Origin: Przewalskia tangutica | Lineage: Eukaryota > Streptophyta > Magnoliopsida > Solanales > Solanaceae | Direction of reading: 5' to 3' | Assembly: GCA_029844215.1 (NCBI GenBank) | Contig: CM056720.1 | Coordinates: 30,869,711 to 30,933,710, forward strand | DNA: 64,000 nt | Shown here: piece by piece, positions 22,341 to 33,766 of the stretch | Layout: each line of letters starts with the position of its first letter | Numbering within the stretch: position 1 is the stretch's first letter | The notes under the pieces: model-generated | Told to the model about the DNA's origin: nothing | Databases searched by the model: none | Seen by the model: the letters and a program-made list of their open reading frames with translations, nothing else | Program-made: the position numbers and the translations under genes

Positions 22341-22910
22341 ATCGTATAAGCATGTCCAAGGAGTTGTTACACCCCGTAATTTAGGTCATGCTTATGAGAA
22401 CGTACGAAAGGAATTAATATTTAAATTTTAGCAAGATAGGTAGACAGAATGTTATGGATGGGTGTTAGTCAACTTGAGGTGGTTTATGTCCAGTTGCGTT
22501 AGGAGTTCCTAAGTGTTTCAAAGGCCTGGTATGTAGTTCGTTGAGTATAGTTCCCAACGCAACAAACCGTTCGTCGATAGGACATCGGATTAGAAAGTTA
22601 TGGAAGTTACAAGTTCGGGCGCAATGAGCGTAAAGTATTTTCGGTCAGAGACACAGGCCACGGCGCCGATGCAGGTCGCGCGCCGATTTACCGAGTCCTC
22701 TGTTGCAGCGCCGCGCATCGGGATGCAGGTCGCTGACGCCTAAGTACTGAAATTCTGAGGTTTCACAGGCCACAGGCTGTTTTTGCGAAATCTGGGAGAA
22801 AAATCAGAAGATATTTTTTTAAATGGCCATGAGAGGGTGACAAGTGTCCCTCCCATCTCATTGTGTGGAAGCACTATTTATTGACCAAGTCTTCATTCTT
22901 CAAAAAAAAC

Positions 22911-22996
22911 CCTTCTCTCTAAAAATCCCTCTTCCTTCTCTCTAAAAATCCTTTTTCCTTCTCTCTAAAAATTCCTCTCCTTCTCTCTAAAAATTC
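22911..22996 (+). repeat. Short tandem repeat CTTCTCTCTAAAAATCC
   Basis: Four units of about 20-23 bases with the core CTTCTCTCTAAAAAT, immediately after GACCAAGTCTTCATTCTTC. In position this replaces the transcription-start region of other LTRs, so it could be a pyrimidine-rich initiator tract; that is inference. Confidence 0.85.
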
Positions 22997-24119
22997 AAGG
23001 AGAAACCAAGGCCTAGAGAAATTTGGAAAGGTGGCAAGAAGGAAACATGTTGATGTTTATAGGAGGTTTTTGGAGGTGATTGTGGAAAGAAGGCAAGTGA
23101 AATTTGTTGGACTAATTTGGGTAAACTCTAAGGTAACAATCCATTCTCCTTTTAAGTAAATTGTGTCGCATGAGGAAGAAAGGACTTGTAGTTGTCAATA
23201 TTGCTTATAGGTATATTGCATGTATGAATAACGATTTGGATTTGAAAGGATTGGATAAGGATGATATGTGAACATGTTATAGCCAAGATACTACCTTAAA
23301 CTTATTGGATTATTTAATTTGTATTGTGGGGCAGAATTTTACACGTCCAAGTTAGGCGTGTAATCCCCTTGTATTGCTGAATTGTTGGGCCTTAAATGTG
23401 GCGTTTAGTAGTTGATATCAGACCTTGAAAAGGTGGAAAAGTATGTAGAAACGAAAGGAAGTGCTGCCCAATTTTCCGTAGAATAAGGAACTTTATACTT
23501 AGAATATTCGACGAAGAAGTCTAGACGTTAATAGACGTATTTGATTATTATAGGTTGATACTCTACGCGCGGCATATTCGACTTGGCAAGTGGATTTAGC
23601 CGAGGAGGTATGTGATTCTTCCTATCCTCTTGAGCATGATATTTGTAAATATATAGTACGGTAGACGTACGTGTATTAACTGAATTTGGTTTCACTTTGA
23701 TGTCTTTTGACTTGAGTTCTAAATGTTAAGAATCTTGAAATATTTCAAAAAGGTTTATGAATCATTATTCGGAAGGAAATTAATACTTGGTTTTAAAAGA
23801 ACAAGTTCTTTGGGATTCCACACAAATGTGAATGTTTTGATTCATTACAAGTTTAAGTGTTATACTAACTTTATAGGAGGTTAGTTATAGTGACTTAAGG
23901 AAGATAAAAGAATGGTTTACTTACTTGTTTGTAGGAGCCTTGTAATGATGTCCAATACGTGGTAAGTTGATTTGAGAAGTAAATATGTTATGTTACTACG
24001 GGTGTTAGTGCCTTGAGTTTTGTCGGTAATGGGGTTCTCTCACAGGCTTATGTCGCTTACGATTTCGTTGTGCTTGTGTATATCACCTACCCCCTGACAT
24101 GTTATGTTGCCGCGGGTTA

Positions 24120-24335
24120 GCTACCCCCGATGCGAGGAGTACCTCATGCGGTTCCACATGACCTATGCGGACTACGATAGTCCAGGAATCACTCCGGGTG
24201 TGTTACGCCGATGCGAGGAATACCTCATGCGGTCCTAGCGCTACGCGGACTACTGTAGTCCAGAAATGCCGCGTTAGCTATCGATGCGGTGAGTACCTCT
24301 TGCTTGTCCACGGACCTATGCGGACTACGAAGTCC
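24120..24335 (+). repeat. Minisatellite in LTR G
   Basis: Three to four units of about 60-65 bases carry CGATGCG(A)G(G)A(A/G)TACCTC(A/T)TGC and ACGCGGACTACxxTAGTCC. Related units occur in N (19600-19740) and, in reverse, in D's LTRs (5690-5850 and 12960-13130). Confidence 0.8.
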
Positions 24336-27300
24336 GTGATTAGGCTCGATAATGATACTATGGCGAATGGCCCCGCTACAATCATTAGCGCCTAGAAAAG
24401 ACCGGCGCGTTACACCGCTTACTTTATTTACGCTGTGGCACCGTGCGCTTAATTGGTTTTTCATACATATCTGTGGATTTGGTTTGGAAATGTTATGATT
24501 TCATTACATTATTTTTAGTTTCACATACTTGGTACTGTTGTCGACCTTCCTCGGGGTTGCGCTCATGTCGCAGTCGAGGTACACGGCTGTTGATCCTCGC
24601 CTAGATCACCGCTCGATTTTGGAAGCCCCGCTTCCGCAGGCTTATCTTTTCGTATGATTCCTGCCATTGTAGATTCATGTACATTCAGGTATGACGGCCC
24701 CGTCCGCCATAGTTGTTACAAACTCTTAGAGGTCTGTAGTCCTGTTGTAAATTGGGTTTTGTAAAGGATGTAACTGTTCAGTTTTTGTTATATATAGTTA
24801 CCGAAAGGTAACCATTTTGGGTTAGCCTGTTTCTTATTTTATATTGTTTCATGTTTATGAGTTTACTTCCGCTGGTTTTTCTCTGAATTGTATCACTAGG
24901 GTGCCCGAGGTAAGGCACCAGTCACGGGCCCGAGATCGGGTCGTGACAGGAGTAATAAAGACAAATCCGGGAATCTAACCCGCATCCTGGTCGCATGCCC
25001 CGGAATTCCACATCGTATAAGCATGTCCAAGGATCAATCACAATGGAAGCATACCCGTGGAAGCCTCCGTCACTGTCGGTACGTCCAAGTAGGTTCACAA
25101 CAAGACAGCCGGCCCTCCAACTGAGAGTCACGGCAACGTAAACATATAATACTTGCACTCAAGGCTATCACAAGCAAGCATAGACAAGTTCATTAAATCT
25201 TTAGACTTTCATTTTTATATACTCAAGGCACTTTTCATTTCACATAAAAATCCGGTAATTTAACCCAAAGTACTACGTACTTCCATTCTTTTCAAAAGAT
25301 TCCTTTTCATATAAAACCCCAAGATACTAACACCCGTAGTATCAAGGCTTGTTTACATTTCACATAAGTCACTACACTTTTGGAAATACATTTCTCGGCT
25401 TCTAAATCAAGTGACCCTTACTTTAAAACTTTAAGCAAGTGATACCTTAAAGTCAATTTGTATTTCCTTATTTCAAGTCATTTATCATACTTACATTACT
25501 TAGAGTAAACCACTCTTTTAACTTTCCATAAAGCTATTATAACCAACTTCGTTGTTATACTAACTTTATACTTTAAGCAAATACATTCTTTTTATAACCA
25601 AGAGACTTATACTTTCGAAAACCAAGTATCGCATACTTACAAAATACTTCAAGTCTCTTATCTTTTAGAAATCAAGTTTCTTACTTTAGAAATCAAGTCT
25701 TCTTATCTTTTAGAATGTCAAGTAATCAATACTTTCCAAATCAAGTATTCTATACTTTTAAATCAATTTATTTCTTCCTTTAAGAATCAAGTCCCATAAC
25801 TTGAAAAATAAAGTCTCTTAACCTTTTAAGAATTCATAGTTCATAGTCTTAACATTTCATAACGTAAATTACTTAAGTTAAGCAACATATGCCTTATGTG
25901 TGAGTATGTTATACTTATTTATAACGATCTTATTAAAGCAGCCATGATCTAGAAAATGTAATACAGTTTTGTCTTATCTTAGCTTCTATGCAGATGGAGA
26001 ATTCTACTCATTTTAATGTAATCAATTGTCATTACATTTTCCTTTATTAACGCTGCAATGGCTTGTTCGATACTTATTCTCATTCGTGCCTTAAATTAGC
26101 CAAGTCAACTTGGCTCCAAATACCTCCTAACGACTCTTACCGACATCCCCCATAAGACTTGGTAAGAACTTAGGATAACTTAGACATAACCTTTACATAG
26201 AGTAAATCACATACATACCTCTTAACTTCTAAGAGTAAAAGGGAACATGAAATAATACCACATGTATATTCCATACATAGAATCATGCCAAAGGAAGGAA
26301 GAGGTTCACATACCTCGCGACGATTATCGACAAGTAGCAAAATGCTCCAAAGTACTATAACCTTGCCAACTTTTCCACTCTTCAAGTAGAATACGCTACT
26401 CGTAGTACTTCAACCTATAATGGTCATAATACTTCTATTAACTTCTTACTTCAAACGTAGAATATTCTAAGTGTAAAATCTCCAAATTCTACGGAAAATC
26501 GGACATCACTTCCTTTGTTTCTACATACTTTTCCACCTTTTTCAAGGCCCGAATTCAATAACCAAACACGCCACATTTAAGGCTCAACAAGGAAGTTAAC
26601 AATAGGGGATTACACGCCTACAAGACGTGTAAAATTCCGCCCCACAAATGATACAAAACAATCTAATAATACAATGTCATTCTCGGCTAAGGTGCAACAA
26701 CATATCATCTTTTCCAAATCCTTTTCAATCCAAGTTGTTAAGTATAACATGTTACAAAGCCGCAATCGATTATAACAACTATAATCTTCAAGTAGATTAC
26801 ATGCGACGATTCTAATTATCGACCAAATTGTATTTCAATTTCAAAGGGCTAACAATGACATTTCGGCTATATGCTTCCACAATCCATATCACTTATCAAA
26901 CCTTAATACATATACTTCATGCTAGTTAAAAAGTAAGGCTACAACAATAAGTAATCTTATAATACTTAAGAGAACAAGATTGCTACCTTAGCGAGCCTTA
27001 ATCCACTTCAAGATCTGAAGTCGCTCCATAGCAACTTAGAGCCTCTCCTCGACACTCCAATCCGCCACTTGAAGCCCTTAGAAGGTCACAAACAACCTCC
27101 CTTAAATCTTCCAATCCAAACCTAGGAAAGTGACTAGGTTTTCACCTTGCGACTAATACGAAAACGCCACTTTTCCGGGATCTTTCTATTGAGATACCCT
27201 TACAATACCCTTAGGAACCTTGGTTTAAAGTGTGGAGCTTATTGAACAACAAACAAAAAAAATTCCCCCTTTGAAGAACCCAACCCGAGAGCACTTTAGA

Positions 27301-27698
27301 ACAAGAACAAGTTTTCATGAAAATTTTCTAAGTGTAGAACCCTTGTCTTGCTACTAGTATGTATATATAACATAATGGAGGGCCAAGATTTGAACAAATG
27401 GGTGGTTTGGATGCAAAAATCTAGCCAAGTGGCCCTTTTGACTTAGTCAACATTATCAAGCTCTACTTGCAAGACTTAGTCATCTTCACATAGGTCAAAT
27501 GACCATTCAATCCATGTCCCATTTCGTTCTAAGACCAACTAGGGGGTGACATGTGTCGCCCTCCCACTCGTCGCAATATTTCATTTTCCGACAATTCCAT
27601 AATTCCGATAAATTTTTACTAGTCTCTGACCTTAACATTTTTGAATTCTTATGAACGTTCTTATAGACATATCTTGGATAACGGGGTGTAACAAGTTA

Positions 27699-27761
27699 TG
27701 TCAATTACTATGAGAGTCATCGCTAATTATCGAAATAGCCGATAGGGATGGCGTACCAAGA
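27699..27761 (+). other. Leader of element E, continued
   Basis: Sequence resuming after the AGTTA duplication and leading to the gag start. Confidence 0.6.
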
Positions 27762-28380
27762 ATGCCCCGCCACCATAGTTATAGAGTTAAATCTCAGGGA
27801 GAGTTGCACACCCACGTATCACCTGTTCCACCCCCTCAGGGGGAGATTAGATGAGGTGCAAGGCCTCCATCCACTTAGAAACTGTACATCTAGTTCCACA
27901 TAATCCGGTTCACCTAGTTCCTCCACCCGTGTCTTCTGTGAATGGAGTGGAAAATGTCGTGCAGTTATTAACATTGATAGTAGCTACCAAGAGCATCATT
28001 TAAGGACTTCTACATGAGTCGCTCTTTGATGACATTGGAAGCTCTAAAACTCAAGAATTTCTCGTCGAGTCTACCAGTATTCATTGGGAATTCTCCAAAT
28101 ATAGACCTTCAACGCTTCATTGATCAAATGTTCTGAGTATTATGGGTGATGCATGCTTCAGAAATGGAGGTGGTAGAGTTGGCCTCTTTTAGGTTACGAA
28201 ATGTGGATATTTTATGGTATGAGGACCGAGCGCCATGATGACTAGATGCACCTCCAAACATGGGATGAGTTTTCATAAGGCTTTCTGATCATTACTCCGA
28301 CAGAGGTATGAAAGGCCAGAGTCGAGCAATTTTCAAACCTCAAATAGGCGGAAAATGTAAGTGAATATAGTTTGCGATTC
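27762..28380 (+). pseudogene. gag of element E, first part
   Basis: ATG at 27762 reads MPRHHSYRVKSQGELHTH, a basic N-terminus as in gypsy gags. Later the frame gives IGNSPNIDLQRFIDQMF, then MHASEMEVVELASFRLR, then ILWYE, the capsid core of Tekay/Del-type gag. Stops interrupt it at several points. The frame reaches GKCK.-EYSLRF-like sequence when element H cuts in at 28381. The target duplication GATTC (28376-28380) reappears at 36853, where the reading continues. This is an old gag broken by insertions and point changes. Confidence 0.88.
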
Positions 28381-31300
28381 AGAACGACCTGCCGGTTCAA
28401 GCATCGTGCCTTATCCCTGCACCCTAGTGACACAACATCGAGAAAACCACGGAAAATAAAACTTTAAACAAGAAACAAGATATATGATCATAAACAAAGC
28501 AACCCAACTGCTACCTTCCAATAACATATATAAATACAACTCTTTCAAAACGAATGCTTTAATCCTTTTACAAACCCCGCCACAACAAGATTACTGCACT
28601 TCTAAGATTTACAACAACTATGACGGACAGTGGCTCGCCATACCCCCGAATGTACAAGAACCTACAACTCAGTGGAACACATACTAAAAGATAAGCCTCC
28701 GAGAAACTGAGTTTCCCAAAACGCCAATCGAGATCCTAAGAGCGAGGATCCACGATCGATGCACTTACCTCGCAGATGAACGCAGCCTCCGGGCGAGGTC
28801 AAGACAACAGTACCAAGTATGTGAAATCAGAAATATCAGAAATGAAATCATACTAGTCTATATAAAGCAGAGACATGTATGATAACCAAACTACAGCCAC
28901 AACATAAAAGCCATGTTCACCAGTGACTCACGCCTCAAGTCATCACTAAATATAACTACGGGTCTCACGCCACAACATCAATCATGTTCGTGATCACGGC
29001 CGCATGCCCCCTAATTCGTGACGGCAGACATGTCCATGATGCAACAATAATACCAATGCCCCATGGCCACATGCCCCGACTCGTGACGGCAGACACGCCC
29101 ACGTGACATCAACAATAATATACCGTGATCAACCTCGCCGCACGCTACATGCCCCGAATTCTACCTCGTAGATATGTCCATGTAACCACAATAACAATAT
29201 ATCGGTAATCAACCCCGCCGCACGCCACATGCCCCTAATTCTACCTCTGCAGATACGCCCACGTGACATCAACAACAAGACAAGAATCAAAATGGAAACA
29301 TACCCGTGGAATTCTCCACATCGCCAAAGACGCCCAAGTAAGTTCTCAATAAGTCAACCGCCTCTATCGAGACGCCAGAATACGTAAATACAACACTTGT
29401 ACAACAAAGGGTAGCATCACAAGCATAGGCAAGTTTCACACAACTCGAAGTACTGTCCCATAAGTCACACAATACCTGTAGTATAAAAATAGAGTGACTA
29501 TCTTTTAAGTAAACCAAAATACTTCCTTTGCAAAAATCAAGTAACTACATTATTTCCAAACATTCAAGTTGGCCTAATTTCAAATGCTCAAGTTTCTCAT
29601 TTTAGAAAGGTTTTATAACTCATAGTCTTAATCCCTTTTAAAACAATCGAGTAACATATTTCTTATGTGTAGCATTTATTCTTGTTTATAACGATCTTAT
29701 TACAAAGAAATGCATGATCTAGAAAATGTAATATCATTTTGTCTCATCTTAGCTTCTATGCAGATTGAGGTTTCTACCGGTTTTAATACAAATACATCAT
29801 TATTCAATACATTTTCCTTTATTAACGCCGCAGTTGGTCCTGTCGATACACATTCCGATTTCCAAATCAAGAAACATTATCCCTTTAAAACCAAGTACTC
29901 ATTACTCACGAACGAGGTTTTACACAAACATCCACATTAAAACAAATAAGTTAAGTCTCTTAACTTCTAACATCAAGAAACCATTTTTCTTACCTACATA
30001 AAGTCGTTATAACCAACTTCCCATAAAGCCGTTATAACACTTTATGTTTAAACCAAACAAATACACTTAGCACTGCAGACGCCCACCGCACTACATAGTT
30101 ACACACATATCATGCTAGAACAGATAGAAGAGGTTCACATACCTCGCGACGAGTATCGATAATAAGCAAAATGCTCCAAGTACTACAACCTTGCTAGCCC
30201 TTTCCACTCCTCAAGTAGAATACGCTACTCTTAGTACTTTCACCTAAAAAGGTCACAAACGCTCATTAACTTTTAAACATACTTGCCCATTTCTCTACGT
30301 AAAATTCAAAGACTCTCCCCGCAACAACAGAAATCTCCTCCTCTAACGAGGCCGCCACCAAGCCAACCAGTGGGGTTTACACGCCTAACCTGACGTGTAC
30401 AATTCTACTCGAATACAACACAAGTCTACTGCATACACCCCATGTAAATACAATTCTTTTCTTTAAATTCAGCTTAAGTCAAAAGACATTGCCGACAATA
30501 ATGTTCAAGATTATATATAGTATACTTCAACTATATATTCCTACAACATGTAATCTCCAATTACAACTAGAGGACAAGATAATTACCTCGATAAGCCCAT
30601 AATTATCCAAGTTAAACGTCGATCCTTAGCAACGCTTAGCTCCAACTCCGTGCTCCATCCCGCCCAAACAACCCTTAGTTCTAACCAACTTCTACTTAAA
30701 TACTTCAAACAATCAACGAAGATTTCCTTAGGGTTTCTGGCTGAGACTAAAGGGACAAAAGGTAGTATTTCCTGCTCTACGATAGAGGTATCTTGAATAC
30801 TACAAGGTACAAGGCTAAGGTATTTTGGGCATTATAACAATACTGAAGACAACTTTCTACCAAGTGGGATAGGCTCATTAGCACAACTAGGCTAGTGAGG
30901 TGTTCTCGCCATGGCCTTTCTGCTGGGAGAGGAGTTGGACGAGAGCAACAACAAGTGAGAGGGAGGGATTTCAAGACTTAGACAAAGTGAGGAGCGAATG
31001 AATAAGTCTTCACAAGTGAGGGTATTTATAGGGAAACCAACGGCCTTGATCAAGCCAAGTGCAAGGCAAGTGTAAGGCCTTGATCAAGCCAAGTGCACCC
31101 TAACCCTACACCACAAAACAAGGCACAAAACATGGCACCAAACAAGCCACAAACAAGGCTAAAACAAGGAGCCAATCGCCTGAAAACGTGACTAAATCGC
31201 CCGCGGTTGCCGCCTAGCTTCCAATGCAGGTGACACATGTCACCTCCCGCTGGTCCAAAATGTTTCGCCTCTCTAAAAATCCGCAAAAATTATAAATGAC

Positions 31301-31451
31301 ATAGCCGAATTTTCCCAACGTAAGTCGTGGGAAACGCTTTCGCCGAAAAATGACTCCAATCGACACTGTGCCCAAAATTCGCTTCTTGCCTAACTTAAGG
31401 CTCAAATTTCTACGCACGCCCCACGCATACATACCGAAATACGGTATAACA
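28381..31451 (-). repeat. 3' LTR of element H
   Basis: It runs to ACGGTATAACA at 31451 and is collinear with 33767-36852. It contains CGCATGCCCC/GACATGTCCATG units (28980-29290), an AAAATGTAATATCATTTTGTC segment (29710-29760), paired CATAAAGCCGTTATAAC boxes near 30020, the GAGGTTCACATACCTC box near 30130, and a stem-loop TTACACG (30377)/CGTGTA (30394). Confidence 0.9.
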
Positions 31452-31484
31452 TTCTCCTCCTTAGAAACATTCGCCCCGAATGTT
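31452..31484 (-). promoter_or_regulatory. Polypurine tract and hairpin of H
   Basis: TTCTCCTCCTTAG (minus: CTAAGGAGGAGAA), then AACATTCG (31466-31473), loop CCC, CGAATGTT (31477-31484). Confidence 0.85.
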
Positions 31485-32339
31485 CCTTCTCAAGTCTCAA
31501 CACAAACACGCGCTTAGTATAGCCTTCATCGCTATACGCACGAAACAATCATGCCACACCCGTCATAAAATAACAAACGCACTAATACTTAAACCCAATT
31601 CAACGAGGAAACACCTCTAATCATCACAAAACCCTTACCAGAGGTCTAAAATATACCCTTCACACCTTCATTTCACAAAAGAAACGATCACACACGCTCA
31701 CTTTTCCCATCCGTCAGCACTTTCTCTAACACTCAAACTCTTTCTAGTATCCGTACTCACACTTCCGCCAACGCTTCATACTAACCCTCGAGTCACTACC
31801 TCCAAACTTGGTCATCTTGCTAACCTCGATCTTCTCTAAGGCCGCTCGCCTCCACGATCCGCTTCGTCGAACATATCCACCAACTCATACGATGGTCATA
31901 CAAACTCGGCCTAGCATCCTCGTGACTTACCACCGCGACCACCCGTAACCGACTTACCTTAATTCAAGCACGGTTGACCCAGATCACGCCCTCAACCCGA
32001 CCCACAATCGCTGCCACGCCCTTGTTCCCGACACTAACAATCTCGCTAAATCACATCATGAAAGCTACCACTTCCATCTCACATTACCCATGGACCGATC
32101 ACTCACATAAAACCCACGATACTACGACTCGATAAAGGTCAAACATAAAACGAATCATTTACTCAAGACGACCTTACCTCTAATGTCTCAATCGTGACAG
32201 TCAAGGGTTCACACATACCATGCCCCCATACTTATCATCCCAACTAAGCATGATTTCTAACTCACAATTAAAAAAACTCTATTCTAACATAGCACATAAT
32301 AACGAGACCATCATAACAAGCATACCAAAACTCTGAGGG
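31485..32339 (-). other. 3' non-coding region of H
   Basis: About 850 bases without a credible ORF, C-rich on the plus strand. It replaces the whole pol segment that D has between its polypurine tract and gag. Confidence 0.65.
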
Positions 32340-33569
32340 TTAGGATATACCGCTACCGCCCACTCTAATCATAGGCCACTCGCAGGCATAATCAGTAGGC
32401 GCGGCGAACCACCATCGATCCAGAGGCCGAGTCGTGAACATCCGCGTATACCCTTGGCCTGACAGCCTCGCAAAATGGCCCCCGCTGCCGCAAAAATAAC
32501 AAGCTCCCGCACCACGACACTTCAAATGCGGTCTACCACATCGACCACACCGAGGTAGGTGACCGATCCGCCAACACCCTTACTTCCTCGAAACTCAACC
32601 TCGAGCCCTCGACCGCCCCGAATACTGATGCTCAAGGTCGCGAGGACCACTCAGACCGGGCGAGGTACAAAACTAGTATGTCCGAGGCGGTCCGCTCGAA
32701 AGTCACCAAAGCGACCGTTGTTCTCGCCCTTCTCGCCGATTCGTCATTCCGCCGACCTCCGCGCCTCACATCCTGGCAGATGAGCTCGCATGCGGCAATG
32801 TCCATGCCCTACCAAGAGTTACTCCCGAACATGCCTCGACATGTAATCATCGAGCCCTCAGAATATATCGTGCACTCGATCCTCCATACTAGCTACCAAC
32901 GCTGACGCATCGCCAACGAGTCGAACTCCACATTGTACTCCAACCGCACGCCCGCCTCGTTTAAGCATCAAAATCTGTTTACCGCGCCCTCCTCATCCGC
33001 GGAGGCAAGAAGTGCGCGAGGAAAGCCCCAAAACTCATCCCATACCGCTGGAGTGCATGCTCTCCCGAAAGCTCCTATGAATCAAACCAATCGATCGCAG
33101 ATCACGCATTGACGCGAACCAAAGGTCACGCACTGGTCTCAAGCTCGATCACCCGCATGATCCGTCAGAATCGCCGATGAACTCCTCGCGATCATCCTCG
33201 TGCCTCACCCATAAAACTCGCGCTACAACTCGTAAAGTCCCGTAGCCTCAAACTATTCGCCGGGGTGAACCATCGTGCTATCGAATCGGAATCCGTGATT
33301 CAAATTTATCCTCATATTCGCCACGACTCGCCAAGAATCGGGCCATCTCTTGTAACCCATCTCCTCCGCCTCTGCATCGCGGACCGAGGCTCAGTATCGC
33401 GTCTCGCAGCCTATTGCTGCGCTTTAACCTTCCTGGGCCGGGCGGCCACAAAACCCGCCGTCAAGCACAACCTCGTGTACTGCTCGCTCGCGCTCGCATT
33501 CTCTCAGATCTCACTAGCGGTTCCTCGGCCGCTTTGCCCTTCGTGGCTCGTTGCCTTGGCGCGAGGCAT
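32340..33569 (-). pseudogene. gag of element H
   Basis: The probable start is ATG at 33569, in the same GAGGCATAATC context as D's gag start. Pieces include the capsid around 32880-33230, collinear with D 11460-11750, and a zinc knuckle at about 32440-32510 reading CYFCGSGGHFARL, with both Cys and the His of CCHC visible and the last Cys displaced. The RNA-binding knuckle is thus better kept than in D. Frames change several times and the C-terminus ends near 32340 with no protease after it. Confidence 0.8.
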
Positions 33570-33751
33570 AATCGTAAAACGAGATACGCTGCAGGGTCCA
33601 ACTTACAACACTTTCTAAGGCACGATCTCGTAATGAGAAGAATGGAAACTAATCCTAAATGTTCATAGCCTCCGATTATAGACGTGGTGCACAACACATC
33701 GATAATCAAGACTCTACTAGACACGGTTCAGACACTTTCCGAGGATTAATC

Positions 33752-33762
33752 GCTCGATACCA
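33752..33762 (-). promoter_or_regulatory. Primer binding site of H
   Basis: Minus strand TGGTATCGAGC, four bases from the 5' LTR (33767), with the same loss inside CAG as in D. Confidence 0.85.
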
Positions 33763-33766
33763 CTTT

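Larger units (their letters stand above)
22365..24948 (+). mobile_element. Element G: solo LTR within F
   Basis: A 2.58-kb plus-strand LTR, TGTTACACCCCG to GGGTCGTGACA, with the target duplication GGAGT at 22360-22364 and 24949-24953. No internal region is present. It holds a CTCTCTAAAAAT repeat, the stem-loop TTACACG/CGTGTAA (23339-23363), and CTCATGCGG units. It differs from B and F in its 5' third, where CAACGCAACAAACCG and CGGCGCCGATGCAGGTCGC type sequence is unlike the other LTRs. Confidence 0.93.
21168..27693 (-). mobile_element. Element F: solo LTR, interrupted by G
   Basis: A minus-strand LTR from TGTCACGACC to ACGGGGTGTAACA, flanked by AGTTA at 21163-21167 and 27694-27698. Without G and its duplication it measures about 3.94 kb, like B and K. 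It is a solo LTR because E's sequence resumes on both sides and no internal region is present. Inside are the minisatellite, (AT)n near 22058-22082, the paired CATAAAGCTATTATAACC boxes near 25530, the GAGGTTCACATACCTC box near 26309, and the stem-loop TTACACG (26610-26616)/CGTGTAA (26626-26632). Solo LTRs form by recombination between the two LTRs of a full element. Confidence 0.93.

Noticed and set aside
24957..25140. 78-codon minus-strand frame, similar to one at 18193-18495
   Set aside because: Both are readings through the same LTR segment and minisatellite in F and B; similarity is due to shared LTR descent.
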